Both the position numbers and the translations under genes were made by a program. From assembly GCA_019623805.1 (NCBI GenBank), contig CP053680.1, forward strand, positions 434,001-498,000: a stretch of DNA of 64,000 nucleotides, in the 5' to 3' direction. Positions within the stretch are counted from its first letter, which is position 1. Each line of letters starts with the position of its first letter. The notes beneath the pieces are model-generated. The model was not told the DNA's origin. It was given only the letters and a program-made list of their open reading frames with translations, and searched no databases. Shown piece after piece: positions 44,008-52,290 of this stretch. The stretch comes from Gammaproteobacteria bacterium (ex Lamellibrachia satsuma) (GTDB lineage Bacteria; Pseudomonadota; Gammaproteobacteria; Chromatiales; Chromatiaceae).

Positions 44008-47000
44008 ATGGCTTCCAGACATTCCGAGTTTGCCTATGGACCCCTGCTAGAGGCTATCGACCTAGCCTATCTCGCTGATGAGGAGGCGTGTGTACGATCT
44101 CTGCGGTCAGCTTTAAAACTGACTGCAGGGCAGCAGCAGAGAATCCAGCAACGAGCCCAGAAACTGGTGCTGGCCGTGCGCCGCGAGCAGGCAGCCAAGG
44201 GCGGCATTGAAGCCTTTATGCATGAGTACGATCTCTCATCCGATGAGGGAGTGGTATTGATGTGTCTGGCTGAAGCGCTACTGAGGATTCCAGATAGCGA
44301 CACAGTCGATCGCCTGATCCGGGACAAGCTGACCCGCGCAAACTGGAAGGGACACCTGGGACAGAGCCACTCCCTGTTTGTCAACGCCTCAACCTGGGGA
44401 CTGATGTTGACCGGCAGGCTGGTGAAGTTGCCGGAGACCCTGGGTGACGCCCAGGCAACGCTGCATGCCCTGGCCAAACGCAGTGGTGAGCCCCTGGTCC
44501 GAACTGCCATCAAGCAAGGCATGCGGATCATCGCCCAGCAGTTTGTGCTCGGCCGTTCAATCGAAGAGGCGGTGGAACGGGGACGGAATCACTATCCCCC
44601 AAATTACCGCTACTCCTTTGACATGCTGGGTGAGGCCGCCCTGACCCAGGCTGACGCCGACCGCTACTTCAGCGCCTACAAAAATGCTATCAGCCTGTTA
44701 GACCAACAGACACCGGCAGATTCCCGGGGGAATGCCACTGCCGATGGCGTCTCCGTCAAGCTCTCTGCACTACACCCCCGTTATGAGTTCTGTCAGTGGT
44801 CACGGGTCATCAGAGAGCTGACGCCGCGCCTTACTGAACTGGCGGTGCAGGCTTCGCAGGCGGGTCTGACATTAACCGTGGATGCCGAAGAGGCAGACCG
44901 TCTCAACCTCTCATTAGAGCTGTTTTCAGCCGTCTACAGAGATGACAGACTGGAGAATTGGGAGGGGTTTGGGCTTGCGGTCCAAGCCTACCAAAAACGT
45001 GCACCGGCGGTGATTAAGTGGCTGCAGACTTTGGCCCGTGATGTGGGCAGACGCATCCCTGTACGCCTGGCCAAAGGCGCCTACTGGGATAGTGAGATTA
45101 AGCGGGCACAGCAGCTGGGACTGCAAGACTATCCGGCCTTCACGCGTAAGTCGGCAACTGATCTCTCCTATCTGGTCTGCGCACGGCAACTGTTTGCAGC
45201 GGGTGACTGTTTTTATCCTCAGTTCGCCAGTCACAATGCCCATACCATTGCCAGCCTGCAGATAATGGCTGAAGGAGAGGGTGAGTATGAATTGCAGCGA
45301 CTGCACGGCATGGGGAATGCGCTTTTTGATTGCATCAATGAAGATGAGGATCATCAGGTTCCGTGCCGCCTCTACGCACCGGTAGGCAATCATGAAGAGC
45401 TGCTGCCCTATCTGGTTAGACGTCTGCTGGAGAATGGCGCCAATTCATCTTTTGTCAATCGTATTGAGGATCAGGCCGTGCCAGTTGAGGCGTTCATCGC
45501 CGATCCCCTAAAGAAGCTTGATGGTTATGAACAGATCAGGCACCCGGCCATTCCGATACCACCTGCACTCTACGGCGCTGAACGCGAAAACTCCCTGGGG
45601 CTTAATCTGGACGATAACGCTGTCAGTAAAAAAGTGAATCAAGCGCTTGAAATATGTCAGACAGCCGACTGGCAAGCCATGCCCCTCGTCGCCGGCAGAA
45701 GGCTGGAGGGTGAAACGAGGGACGTCTTCAACCCTGCCGACCAATCTGTCATCGGCAGTGTCGTTGAATCCTCTCCAGCCTCTGTTGAGCGAGCGTTGCA
45801 AGCAGCTGAATCAGCCGCTGACTCTTGGGCAAAGACGGTTCCCCAGCAGAGAGCAAACCTGCTTGATAAGGCCGCTGAACAGCTGCAAACAAACCAGTTG
45901 GAACTGGCGACGCTCTCCATTCGAGAGGGTGGCCGAACCATCACTGACGCCCTCTCTGAGGTGCGGGAGGCGATCGATTTTTTTCGCTACTATGCCGCGC
46001 AGCTACGGAGTGAATTTTCCCAGCCAAGAATACTCCCCGGACCCACGGGAGAAGAGAACCGGATGAGTCTGCACGGCCGTGGACTCTTTGTCTGCATCAG
46101 CCCCTGGAATTTCCCTATTGCCATCTTCAGTGGACAGATTGCGGCAGCGCTGGCTGCTGGCAATACAGTGATCGCCAAGCCAGCCAGTCAGACACCACTG
46201 ACGGCAATGCGCATTGTCGAACTGCTGCATGCTGCGGGCATACCACCAGAAGTGGTACAGCTTCTCCCTGGCAGGGGTGCTGATTTGGGTGCACTGCTGC
46301 TAAAGGATCAGCGGGTTGCCGGGGTGGCGTTTACCGGCTCCACAGAGACGGCACGGCAGATCAATCAGATATTGGCTAACCGCCCAGGACCCATTGTCCC
46401 GTTGATTGCTGAAACCGGTGGGCAAAACGCAATGATCGTTGATAGTTCAGCACTACCGGAGCAGACGGTTTCAGATGTTATTCAATCCGCTTTCAACAGT
46501 GCAGGGCAGCGTTGTTCTGCACTGCGTGTGCTCTTTCTGCAAGAAGAGATTGCCCCCAGAATTCTGCCAATGCTGTCAGGCGCAATGGAGGAGTTGTCGA
46601 TGGGAGATCCGAGCCTTTTCTCCACGGATGTGGGCCCCGTGATTGACCAGCAGACCTGTAAAGTGCTCCAGGCGCATGTCAATCGAATGGATATTGAAGG
46701 GCGCCGGTTGTACGCGTTGCCGCTCACAGCCAAACACCAGCAGGGGAGCTTTTTTGCACCTCATCTCTACGAAATTGATGCCCTGTCGCAACTGCCCCAA
46801 GAGGTCTTTGGCCCCATTCTGCATGTCATTCGCTACCCGGCGAATTCACTGGATCAGGTGTTGGCCTCAATCCGGCAAACCGGTTATGGCCTGACACTGG
46901 GTATTCACAGCCGTATCGATGAGACGGTGCGCTATATCCAGCAACAGTTGCCCATCGGCAACACCTACGTCAACCGCAACATGATCGGTGCAGTGGTAGG

Positions 47001-47151
47001 GGTGCAACCCTTTGGTGGTGAGGGACTCTCCGGGACCGGCCCCAAGGCGGGTGGTCCCTACACCCTTTTCCGCTACTCAACGGAACGGAGCGTTACGGTG
47101 AACACGGCTGCAGTGGGCGGTAATGCCCGGCTGTTGTCCCTTGACGACTGA
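44008..47151 (+). CDS. putA: Bifunctional proline dehydrogenase / P5C dehydrogenase
   Basis: PutA oxidises proline to glutamate in two steps: FAD-linked PRODH in the first half and NAD-linked aldehyde dehydrogenase in the second. The 1047-aa protein has PRODH features (VSVKLSALHPRYE, LTVDAEEADRLNLSLELF, RLAKGAYWDSEIKRAQ, FASHNAHTIASL) and ALDH features, including E802 in AETGGQNAM and catalytic C836 in GQRCSAL. It lacks the RHH DNA-binding domain and the C-terminal extension of E. coli PutA (about 1320 aa), so it is not a repressor. IS701 copy 2 lies 218 bp downstream. Confidence 0.95.
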   Translation: MASRHSEFAYGPLLEAIDLAYLADEEACVRSLRSALKLTAGQQQRIQQRAQKLVLAVRREQAAKGGIEAFMHEYDLSSDEGVVLMCLAEALLRIPDSDTVDRLIRDKLTRANWKGHLGQSHSLFVNASTWGLMLTGRLVKLPETLGDAQATLHALAKRSGEPLVRTAIKQGMRIIAQQFVLGRSIEEAVERGRNHYPPNYRYSFDMLGEAALTQADADRYFSAYKNAISLLDQQTPADSRGNATADGVSVKLSALHPRYEFCQWSRVIRELTPRLTELAVQASQAGLTLTVDAEEADRLNLSLELFSAVYRDDRLENWEGFGLAVQAYQKRAPAVIKWLQTLARDVGRRIPVRLAKGAYWDSEIKRAQQLGLQDYPAFTRKSATDLSYLVCARQLFAAGDCFYPQFASHNAHTIASLQIMAEGEGEYELQRLHGMGNALFDCINEDEDHQVPCRLYAPVGNHEELLPYLVRRLLENGANSSFVNRIEDQAVPVEAFIADPLKKLDGYEQIRHPAIPIPPALYGAERENSLGLNLDDNAVSKKVNQALEICQTADWQAMPLVAGRRLEGETRDVFNPADQSVIGSVVESSPASVERALQAAESAADSWAKTVPQQRANLLDKAAEQLQTNQLELATLSIREGGRTITDALSEVREAIDFFRYYAAQLRSEFSQPRILPGPTGEENRMSLHGRGLFVCISPWNFPIAIFSGQIAAALAAGNTVIAKPASQTPLTAMRIVELLHAAGIPPEVVQLLPGRGADLGALLLKDQRVAGVAFTGSTETARQINQILANRPGPIVPLIAETGGQNAMIVDSSALPEQTVSDVIQSAFNSAGQRCSALRVLFLQEEIAPRILPMLSGAMEELSMGDPSLFSTDVGPVIDQQTCKVLQAHVNRMDIEGRRLYALPLTAKHQQGSFFAPHLYEIDALSQLPQEVFGPILHVIRYPANSLDQVLASIRQTGYGLTLGIHSRIDETVRYIQQQLPIGNTYVNRNMIGAVVGVQPFGGEGLSGTGPKAGGPYTLFRYSTERSVTVNTAAVGGNARLLSLDD

Positions 47152-47280
47152 TACCTTTCCGCCTATGAAAAAATTAGGGGTATGCCTGAAATGACACTGA
47201 CTTAAAGCACAATAATCAACTACTTGAGTTGTTTGGGCTAGGCCGTCTTTTTGGCCGTAACCCAACAATAAGCGCCATTA

Positions 47281-47312
47281 TTGTCGGGTTACGCTACGCT
47301 AACATGACCTAC
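47281..47312 (-). repeat. Dispersed GTAGGTC-type repeat, copy 1
   Basis: On the minus strand GTAGGTCATGTTAGCGTAGC continues into GTAACCCGACAA. The copy at 59094-59125 reads GTAGGTCGGATTAGCGCAGC then GTAATCCGACAA. The two differ at a handful of bases over 32, in opposite orientation. Nearby CAACAATAAGCGCCATTATTG (47262-47282) extends the palindromic area. It lies in the gap between putA and the IS. Confidence 0.6.
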
Positions 47313-47369
47313 TGTTTTTTAAGGTATTTGGCAGTCAGTGATATTACGAAAATTCTTTTGGTGCCTTAA

Positions 47370-48893
47370 TTCTACTTTGTCAGATTCCATCACCCGGCAA
47401 CCGACTGTTCCAGCGTCTGTTTTCGATATTGGGAGTCGATAGCCGCTTGTCGTTTACGATGCCGTTTCGTCATTTGCCGTAGTATTTCATCGCGTTCAAT
47501 ATCTCGCCGTGGCAGGAAGGCACGCAATAGCGATTCGATGTCTGAACAACTGAGTAAGGGGTGATCATCTTTTTGCACAATTCGCTCTTCGAGCATGAAT
47601 AACATCGCCATCATGACCAAGGCCATATGGTGATGCCAGGATTTCCATTTACGGGCCTGATAATCAGCAAGACCTGATTCACTCTTACCATCCTGGAACG
47701 AACGCTCAACCCAGAACCGCTGCGCCTGCATCTTTGCAAGACAATGGGATGGCGTTTCTTCCGGTGCATTCGACAAGGTGTATTTAATCGTCTCCGGTGA
47801 ATTGACCTCTCGTCGTACAATCAGGTGCCATTGATGTGCCTGGGCTTCTTTTCCATCCCAAAGCCAAACCCGATGATGCAGGATCTCGACGCGCAGTTTG
47901 CCCTTGCTGCTATCCCGTAATACCACTTGCTGCCACTCGCTGTCCCGTTGCTCATTGAGCCACTGGTCAACGCGCAGACGGGCTGCCTGGGCTTGCAGAC
48001 GACTTCGACGACGACCGCGCGTTGTCGTGCTCTCCGGTATGAACGGCTGTGGATCTTCCAGGTAGACCTGTTGGTCTTTGTGGATGTCCACCACAAAGGT
48101 TTCACCCATCGCCTCCAAACCCCTCAGAAAAGCCGGATCCTTCCCGTATCCCCCATCTGCACCCACCCAGGCAAAACGCAGGCCAAGCGTCCTCTGATGA
48201 CGCACCATCTCCAGCGCCAACTCTGACTTGCTTTGATGTTTCCGTTCAACTTCCGGGATACCCGCCTTGCGACAGCGAGCCGGGTTCGATACCCACTCTT
48301 TGGGTAGATAGAGACGTTCATCTATCAGCGTGGACAAGTGCCCTTTACCCAGTGCTGCGAATACACCAACCTGGCAGTTATCCACCTTGCCCTGGCGGCC
48401 ATTCCATTGGCGTTTAACCCCCACTGAATGTTTACCCTTCTTGGCAAGGCCACTCTCATCGAGCAACAGACAGGTATCCGCGGTTCCACCCAGCCATTGA
48501 TCGGCTTCCAGCGCCACTTGGTCTAACACCGCACGATGATCCCACGGGGACTCGGTGAGCATATGCTGGAGACGCTGATCATCTGCGCCTGCAACCACCT
48601 CTTCCATGCGTTCCATGTTCTTTCTCTGCGCTTGCATCAGGCCTTTGAGATAGTGTGTGACCGGTTGAAACACCGACCTCGTCTTGCTTCGAAAATGGGA
48701 TTCAAAGCGGTACTGGAAACGTTGGAATCGCTCCGCTATGCGATCGATTCTACTTATGCGCGTATCAGGTAATTCAAATGACCTTGGTGCTTGTCATTTG
48801 ATGCTCTTCCTTACGATGATTGCCAAGAAATTCACAGCATATATTTTATATTATTCAGTGAGTTACTTATAGATCTAATCTGACAAAGTAGAA
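47370..48893 (-). mobile_element. IS701-family insertion sequence, copy 2 (1524 bp)
   Basis: Its 17-bp terminal repeats and 1524-bp length match the copy at 9723-11246, and by eye the sequence and encoded frames are identical. The flanking 4-bp repeat is TTAA (47366-47369 and 48894-48897). It sits between putA and dsrB, 29 bp from the dsrB stop. It has the same orientation as copy 1, so recombination between them could delete 37.6 kb. Confidence 0.95.
47390..48673 (-). CDS. IS701-family transposase, copy 2
   Basis: This intact 427-aa DDE transposase has the same residues as copy 1, including DESGLAKKGKHSVG, WVGADGGYGKD and FWVERSFQDGKSE. It is read toward putA. Perfect likeness to copy 1 means recent transposition or gene conversion. 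Confidence 0.95.
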   Translation of the reverse strand: MFQPVTHYLKGLMQAQRKNMERMEEVVAGADDQRLQHMLTESPWDHRAVLDQVALEADQWLGGTADTCLLLDESGLAKKGKHSVGVKRQWNGRQGKVDNCQVGVFAALGKGHLSTLIDERLYLPKEWVSNPARCRKAGIPEVERKHQSKSELALEMVRHQRTLGLRFAWVGADGGYGKDPAFLRGLEAMGETFVVDIHKDQQVYLEDPQPFIPESTTTRGRRRSRLQAQAARLRVDQWLNEQRDSEWQQVVLRDSSKGKLRVEILHHRVWLWDGKEAQAHQWHLIVRREVNSPETIKYTLSNAPEETPSHCLAKMQAQRFWVERSFQDGKSESGLADYQARKWKSWHHHMALVMMAMLFMLEERIVQKDDHPLLSCSDIESLLRAFLPRRDIERDEILRQMTKRHRKRQAAIDSQYRKQTLEQSVAG

Positions 48894-48922
48894 TTAAGTC
48901 AGTACCATTCAGGGAGACCTGT

Positions 48923-49999
48923 TCAAAAATTGATATAACTCGATGAGTTCAGACTCTTCCGAGCATAACGCCAATCGTCGATATGATATTTGGTGAACGG
49001 GAGATCTGTTAATTCAAAAAACTGCTTCCAGCCGATGCGATCGATCCAGTCACTGATCCGCTCCCAATCCTGTGCGCTGTTTTTATAGGCCGCAAGAATA
49101 CGCTTTACGATAGCCGTGACCTCCGGCCAGCGAGGTGGATTGTTGGGGACTCCCGCCACTACCAGCTTTTGAAAAGTTGGCCGACTGCGGGCGTTCGAAT
49201 GGTTACCCCCTACCCAAATAGCGAGCTTGGAGTGTTCGGGATCGTTGATCTGCATGGGTGGACAAGGTGGGTAACAGGCGCCGCAGCAGATGCATTTTCG
49301 TTCATCCACTTCTAGTGAGGGTTTGCCGTTTACCATCGCAGGCCTTATGGCAGCCACGGGACAGCGAGCGACAACCAAAGGCCGTTCACAGATGTTGGCG
49401 ACCTTACTATGGTCAATTCTGGGTGGTTTGGTGTGTTGAATATTGATTGCGATATCGCCCTGGCCACCGCAGTTGATCTGGCAGCAGGAAGTTGTGATAT
49501 GCACCCGGTTTGGCATCTGCCAGCTTTTGAACTCTTCCACCAGTTCATCCATCATCGATTTGGCCACCCCAGAGGCGTCTGTGGCGGGGATGTCGCAGTG
49601 CAACCAACCCTGGGTGTGTGAGATGGAGGTGACAGAGTTGCGGGTACCACCCACTACGAATCCTTCACTCTCCAATGCCTGGATGAGGGGCGCGATTTTG
49701 GCACCGTCCGCCACCATATATTCTATATTGCTGCGGATGGTAAAACGCACATAGCCGTCGGCATAACGGTCACCAATCTCACAGAGCTTGCGCAGAGTGA
49801 AGAGATCAAGAATACGCTGAGTGCCGGCCCGCACGGTCCAGATTTCATCGCCCCACTTTGCGACATGGCGCAGTACGCCGGGTTGCGGGTCCTCATGGTA
49901 TTTCCACTGGCCGAAATTGCTGCGCATCACCGGATGCATATACTGAATGCCGTCGGGGCAGCCGCTCTCGATGGGGGTGCGGGGGTGGACTTTAGCCAT
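48923..49999 (-). CDS. dsrB: Dissimilatory (reverse-type) sulfite reductase beta subunit
   Basis: DsrB pairs with DsrA in the siroheme enzyme that in sulfur oxidisers oxidises sulfane sulfur to sulfite in the cytoplasm. The 358-aa protein starts at the ATG at 49999 (GGAG 6 nt before). The siroheme/cluster region has HITTSCCQINCGGQGDIAIN and VVARCPVAAI. The ferredoxin-type insert has CICCGACYPPCPPM. The C-terminus KYHIDDWRYARKSLNSSSYI is typical. It is 45 bp downstream of dsrA. The usual next genes dsrEFHC are absent; IS701 copy 2 follows after 29 bp. Confidence 0.96.
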   Translation of the reverse strand: MAKVHPRTPIESGCPDGIQYMHPVMRSNFGQWKYHEDPQPGVLRHVAKWGDEIWTVRAGTQRILDLFTLRKLCEIGDRYADGYVRFTIRSNIEYMVADGAKIAPLIQALESEGFVVGGTRNSVTSISHTQGWLHCDIPATDASGVAKSMMDELVEEFKSWQMPNRVHITTSCCQINCGGQGDIAINIQHTKPPRIDHSKVANICERPLVVARCPVAAIRPAMVNGKPSLEVDERKCICCGACYPPCPPMQINDPEHSKLAIWVGGNHSNARSRPTFQKLVVAGVPNNPPRWPEVTAIVKRILAAYKNSAQDWERISDWIDRIGWKQFFELTDLPFTKYHIDDWRYARKSLNSSSYINF

Positions 50000-50044
50000 G
50001 GTTGTCTCCGGATTCATCACTCCAGGATCGGGGGAACGCCGCTA

Positions 50045-51310
50045 TCAGGCTGCGTCTATGACCGTTTTTTCCATCTTGGTCTTGCGTTCCTGCCATTTTT
50101 TCGCCTCTTCATCCCAATGATCAGTGCGAACGTAGGAGTTTTCCCGTGGATGCACAACCATATTGGGGTCGATCTCCAGGCCAATACCCTCCAGGAAATT
50201 AACCAGGCCGATACGTTCGATCATCTCCCCGGCGCGCTCATGTTCCAGAGCATTCTCAGCAAAAAAATCCACCGTCTCCTCTGCAAGCTGCTGGAGCTTC
50301 CGGTAGTCGTCCTCAGTCTCCAGTTTCATGAACGGCACCACGACGGACCCAAACAGGTCACCGATCTTCAAAGTACGTTTTCCGCCGATCAGGATAGTGA
50401 CGCCTTTGTCATCCCCCGGAGACAGCGCTTTTGGCATCACGTTCAGGCAGTGCATGCAGCGGACACAGTTCTTGTTGTCCACTAGCAGTGCATCGTCCGA
50501 ATCGAGGGAGAGCGCATGGGTGGGACAGCGGGAGATGACATGGTCGTTGAGATATTTGCGTCCCTTCCTGGCGACGTAGTTCTTAACCTCCAACTGATCC
50601 ACCTTCATATCGTCACGCCAGGTGCCGATGACAGCGAAATCGGAGCGTTCGATGGCGTTCACGCAGTCATTTGGACAGCCTGAAACCTTGAATTTGAACT
50701 TGTATGGCAGGGCCGGCCGATGCATCTCATCGATAAAGTTGTTTATCAGTAACCGATGGATCTTATGCTCATTGGCACAGGATTGTTCACAGCGGCCTGA
50801 GCCTACGCAGGATTGCGCGGTACGCATACAGGGACCTGCGCCACCCAGGTCAAATCCATACTCATTGATCTCGTTGAAGAAGCGTTGGGTGTTCTCCGTG
50901 GTGGCACCGATAAACATGATATTCCCGGTCTGGCCGTGGAAGGTCACCAGGCCTGACCCGTATTTTTCCCAACTATCCGCCAGTTTCAGCAGAATTTCGG
51001 TGGTGTAGTAGTTGCCTGCCGGCGGTTGAACCCGCAGGGTGTGAAACTCCTTGGACTTCGGATATAAATCCCCCACCTCGGAGAAGCGGGGAATAATACC
51101 TCCACCGTAACCGTAGACGCTGACGGTGCCGCCCTTCCAGTAGCCTTTGCGGGTTTCATAGGAGTGCTCAAGTTGACCCAGCAGATCATTCGTCATCTCA
51201 TTGATCCGCTTATCCGGATGCTTATCCCGCAACCGCTTGATTCCCTTGACGAAACTTGGCCACTCCCCCTCTTCAAGCTGATCAATCATCGGCGTGTCAT
51301 GGATCTTCAT
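50045..51310 (-). CDS. dsrA: Dissimilatory (reverse-type) sulfite reductase alpha subunit
   Basis: This is the alpha subunit of the siroheme sulfite reductase, 421 aa from the ATG at 51310 (GAGG 6 nt before). It has TRKGYWKGGTVSVYGYGGGI, the siroheme-cluster ligands CVGSGRC (C-X5-C) and CPNDC (C-X3-C), and the ferredoxin domain NCVRCMHCLNVMPKAL. The oxidative rather than reductive type is inferred from the gammaproteobacterial context. The 185 bp between it and the upstream lipoprotein gene has TATAAA-like sequence (minus strand) but no convincing -35. It starts the dsrAB unit here. Confidence 0.96.
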   Translation of the reverse strand: MKIHDTPMIDQLEEGEWPSFVKGIKRLRDKHPDKRINEMTNDLLGQLEHSYETRKGYWKGGTVSVYGYGGGIIPRFSEVGDLYPKSKEFHTLRVQPPAGNYYTTEILLKLADSWEKYGSGLVTFHGQTGNIMFIGATTENTQRFFNEINEYGFDLGGAGPCMRTAQSCVGSGRCEQSCANEHKIHRLLINNFIDEMHRPALPYKFKFKVSGCPNDCVNAIERSDFAVIGTWRDDMKVDQLEVKNYVARKGRKYLNDHVISRCPTHALSLDSDDALLVDNKNCVRCMHCLNVMPKALSPGDDKGVTILIGGKRTLKIGDLFGSVVVPFMKLETEDDYRKLQQLAEETVDFFAENALEHERAGEMIERIGLVNFLEGIGLEIDPNMVVHPRENSYVRTDHWDEEAKKWQERKTKMEKTVIDAA

Positions 51311-51531
51311 CAAAAGCCTCACACTTGACGGGCAATAAGAATGCAAATCACTCTTATTACCAGGCTAGCAGGTTTGATGGAGGGTTTTATATAACCAATG
51401 GGATAGCGAGGGGGAGATTGACCTTGCTCTAGAGGAGGTTTGCTTACAGCAAGTTAGCCATATTAATTTGAACATATCATCAGGATTTCAGGTTCAGTCT
51501 CCCTTTATCCCATTGTTTATCAATATGCGGA

Positions 51532-52080
51532 TTACTCTGGAAAAATGAGATCGGCCTTATCTCCCATGGCCATCCGCATCTCCTGGATCGATGGCGGCCG
51601 CGCCCAGATCATATCCTCCAACACACCTCGGCAAGTCAGGCGCATGACCTCAGGCTGGATGTCGGAACTGATCCACAGGTGTACGCCACGGAAAACCATC
51701 GGTACGCCGCCGTCGAGACCAGTCAGATTAAGACCCGCCACCATCAAGGGGGCATCTAACATGACGACCTGCGCCATCTCCCGCTGTAGCCGACTGACGA
51801 CGAACGATTCAGGTCTAATCTCCTGCGCATCCTCCGAGAGCGTTAGAATCTCAAAATTGCAGTTGGGGACATAACGATCCATCTTCGACTTACTCACTAC
51901 AGCACCACCCTGCAGATAGACACGGGTCTGCCCGGCAGGCACAAACAGGGACTCGTTGAGAACAATCGTGGTTCCCACCGGGGGCATTGCATAAACATCC
52001 GATTCACCACCGCTTACCCTGTCGAAACCCGCACAGCCCGTCAGCAATAGCAGTGTAGCTATGGCAAGTAACGTTTTCAT
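51532..52080 (-). CDS. Hypothetical lipoprotein
   Basis: The 182-aa precursor begins MKTLLAIATLLLLTGCAGFD with the lipobox LTGC, so it should be lipidated at Cys16. The mature part has short beta-like segments (GTTIVLNESLFVPAGQTRVY, MVFRGVHLWISSDIQPEVMR). I do not recognise the family. It lies upstream of dsrA on the same strand, 221 bp away, so co-regulation with dsrAB is possible but not shown. Confidence 0.7.
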   Translation of the reverse strand: MKTLLAIATLLLLTGCAGFDRVSGGESDVYAMPPVGTTIVLNESLFVPAGQTRVYLQGGAVVSKSKMDRYVPNCNFEILTLSEDAQEIRPESFVVSRLQREMAQVVMLDAPLMVAGLNLTGLDGGVPMVFRGVHLWISSDIQPEVMRLTCRGVLEDMIWARPPSIQEMRMAMGDKADLIFPE

Positions 52081-52109
52081 TCAAACCTCTCTACCAACCC
52101 AGTGTAGCC

Positions 52110-52275
52110 TAAGGAGCCTCTGAATAAGTCTGGACGAAGTAGATTGCGATTCAGAATGTTCAGATTTGAGGCGCAAATCGCACGTAATAGCTGGCTATTG
52201 CGAATATTTGCAACGAAAAAGCTGGGCATTCTGGACGCAAGATACGAGTTCATGACTTGTTCAGAGGCTCCCTAA
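52110..52275. mobile_element. MITE-like repeat, copy 2 (about 165 bp)
   Basis: Both ends are clear: AGGAGCCTCTGAATAAG on the left and, as complement, GGGAGCCTCTGAACAAG on the right, each bounded by TA (52110-52111 and 52273-52274). There is no ORF. The left half (GAGGCGCAAAT, AATAGCTGGCTATT) is shared with the copy behind rpfG. It fills the gap between the lipoprotein gene and the RNB nuclease gene. Confidence 0.75.
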
Positions 52276-52290
52276 TGGACTGAATCAACT

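Noticed and set aside
9723..48893. Composite transposon formed by the two IS701 copies
   Set aside because: The outer flanks would need one shared target duplication. Each copy has its own (TTAG and TTAA), and the 36 kb between them is mostly core genes.
47370..48893. IS701 copy 2 as the cause of separating dsrAB from the rest of the dsr operon
   Set aside because: The intact TTAA duplication shows that both flanks were contiguous before the insertion.
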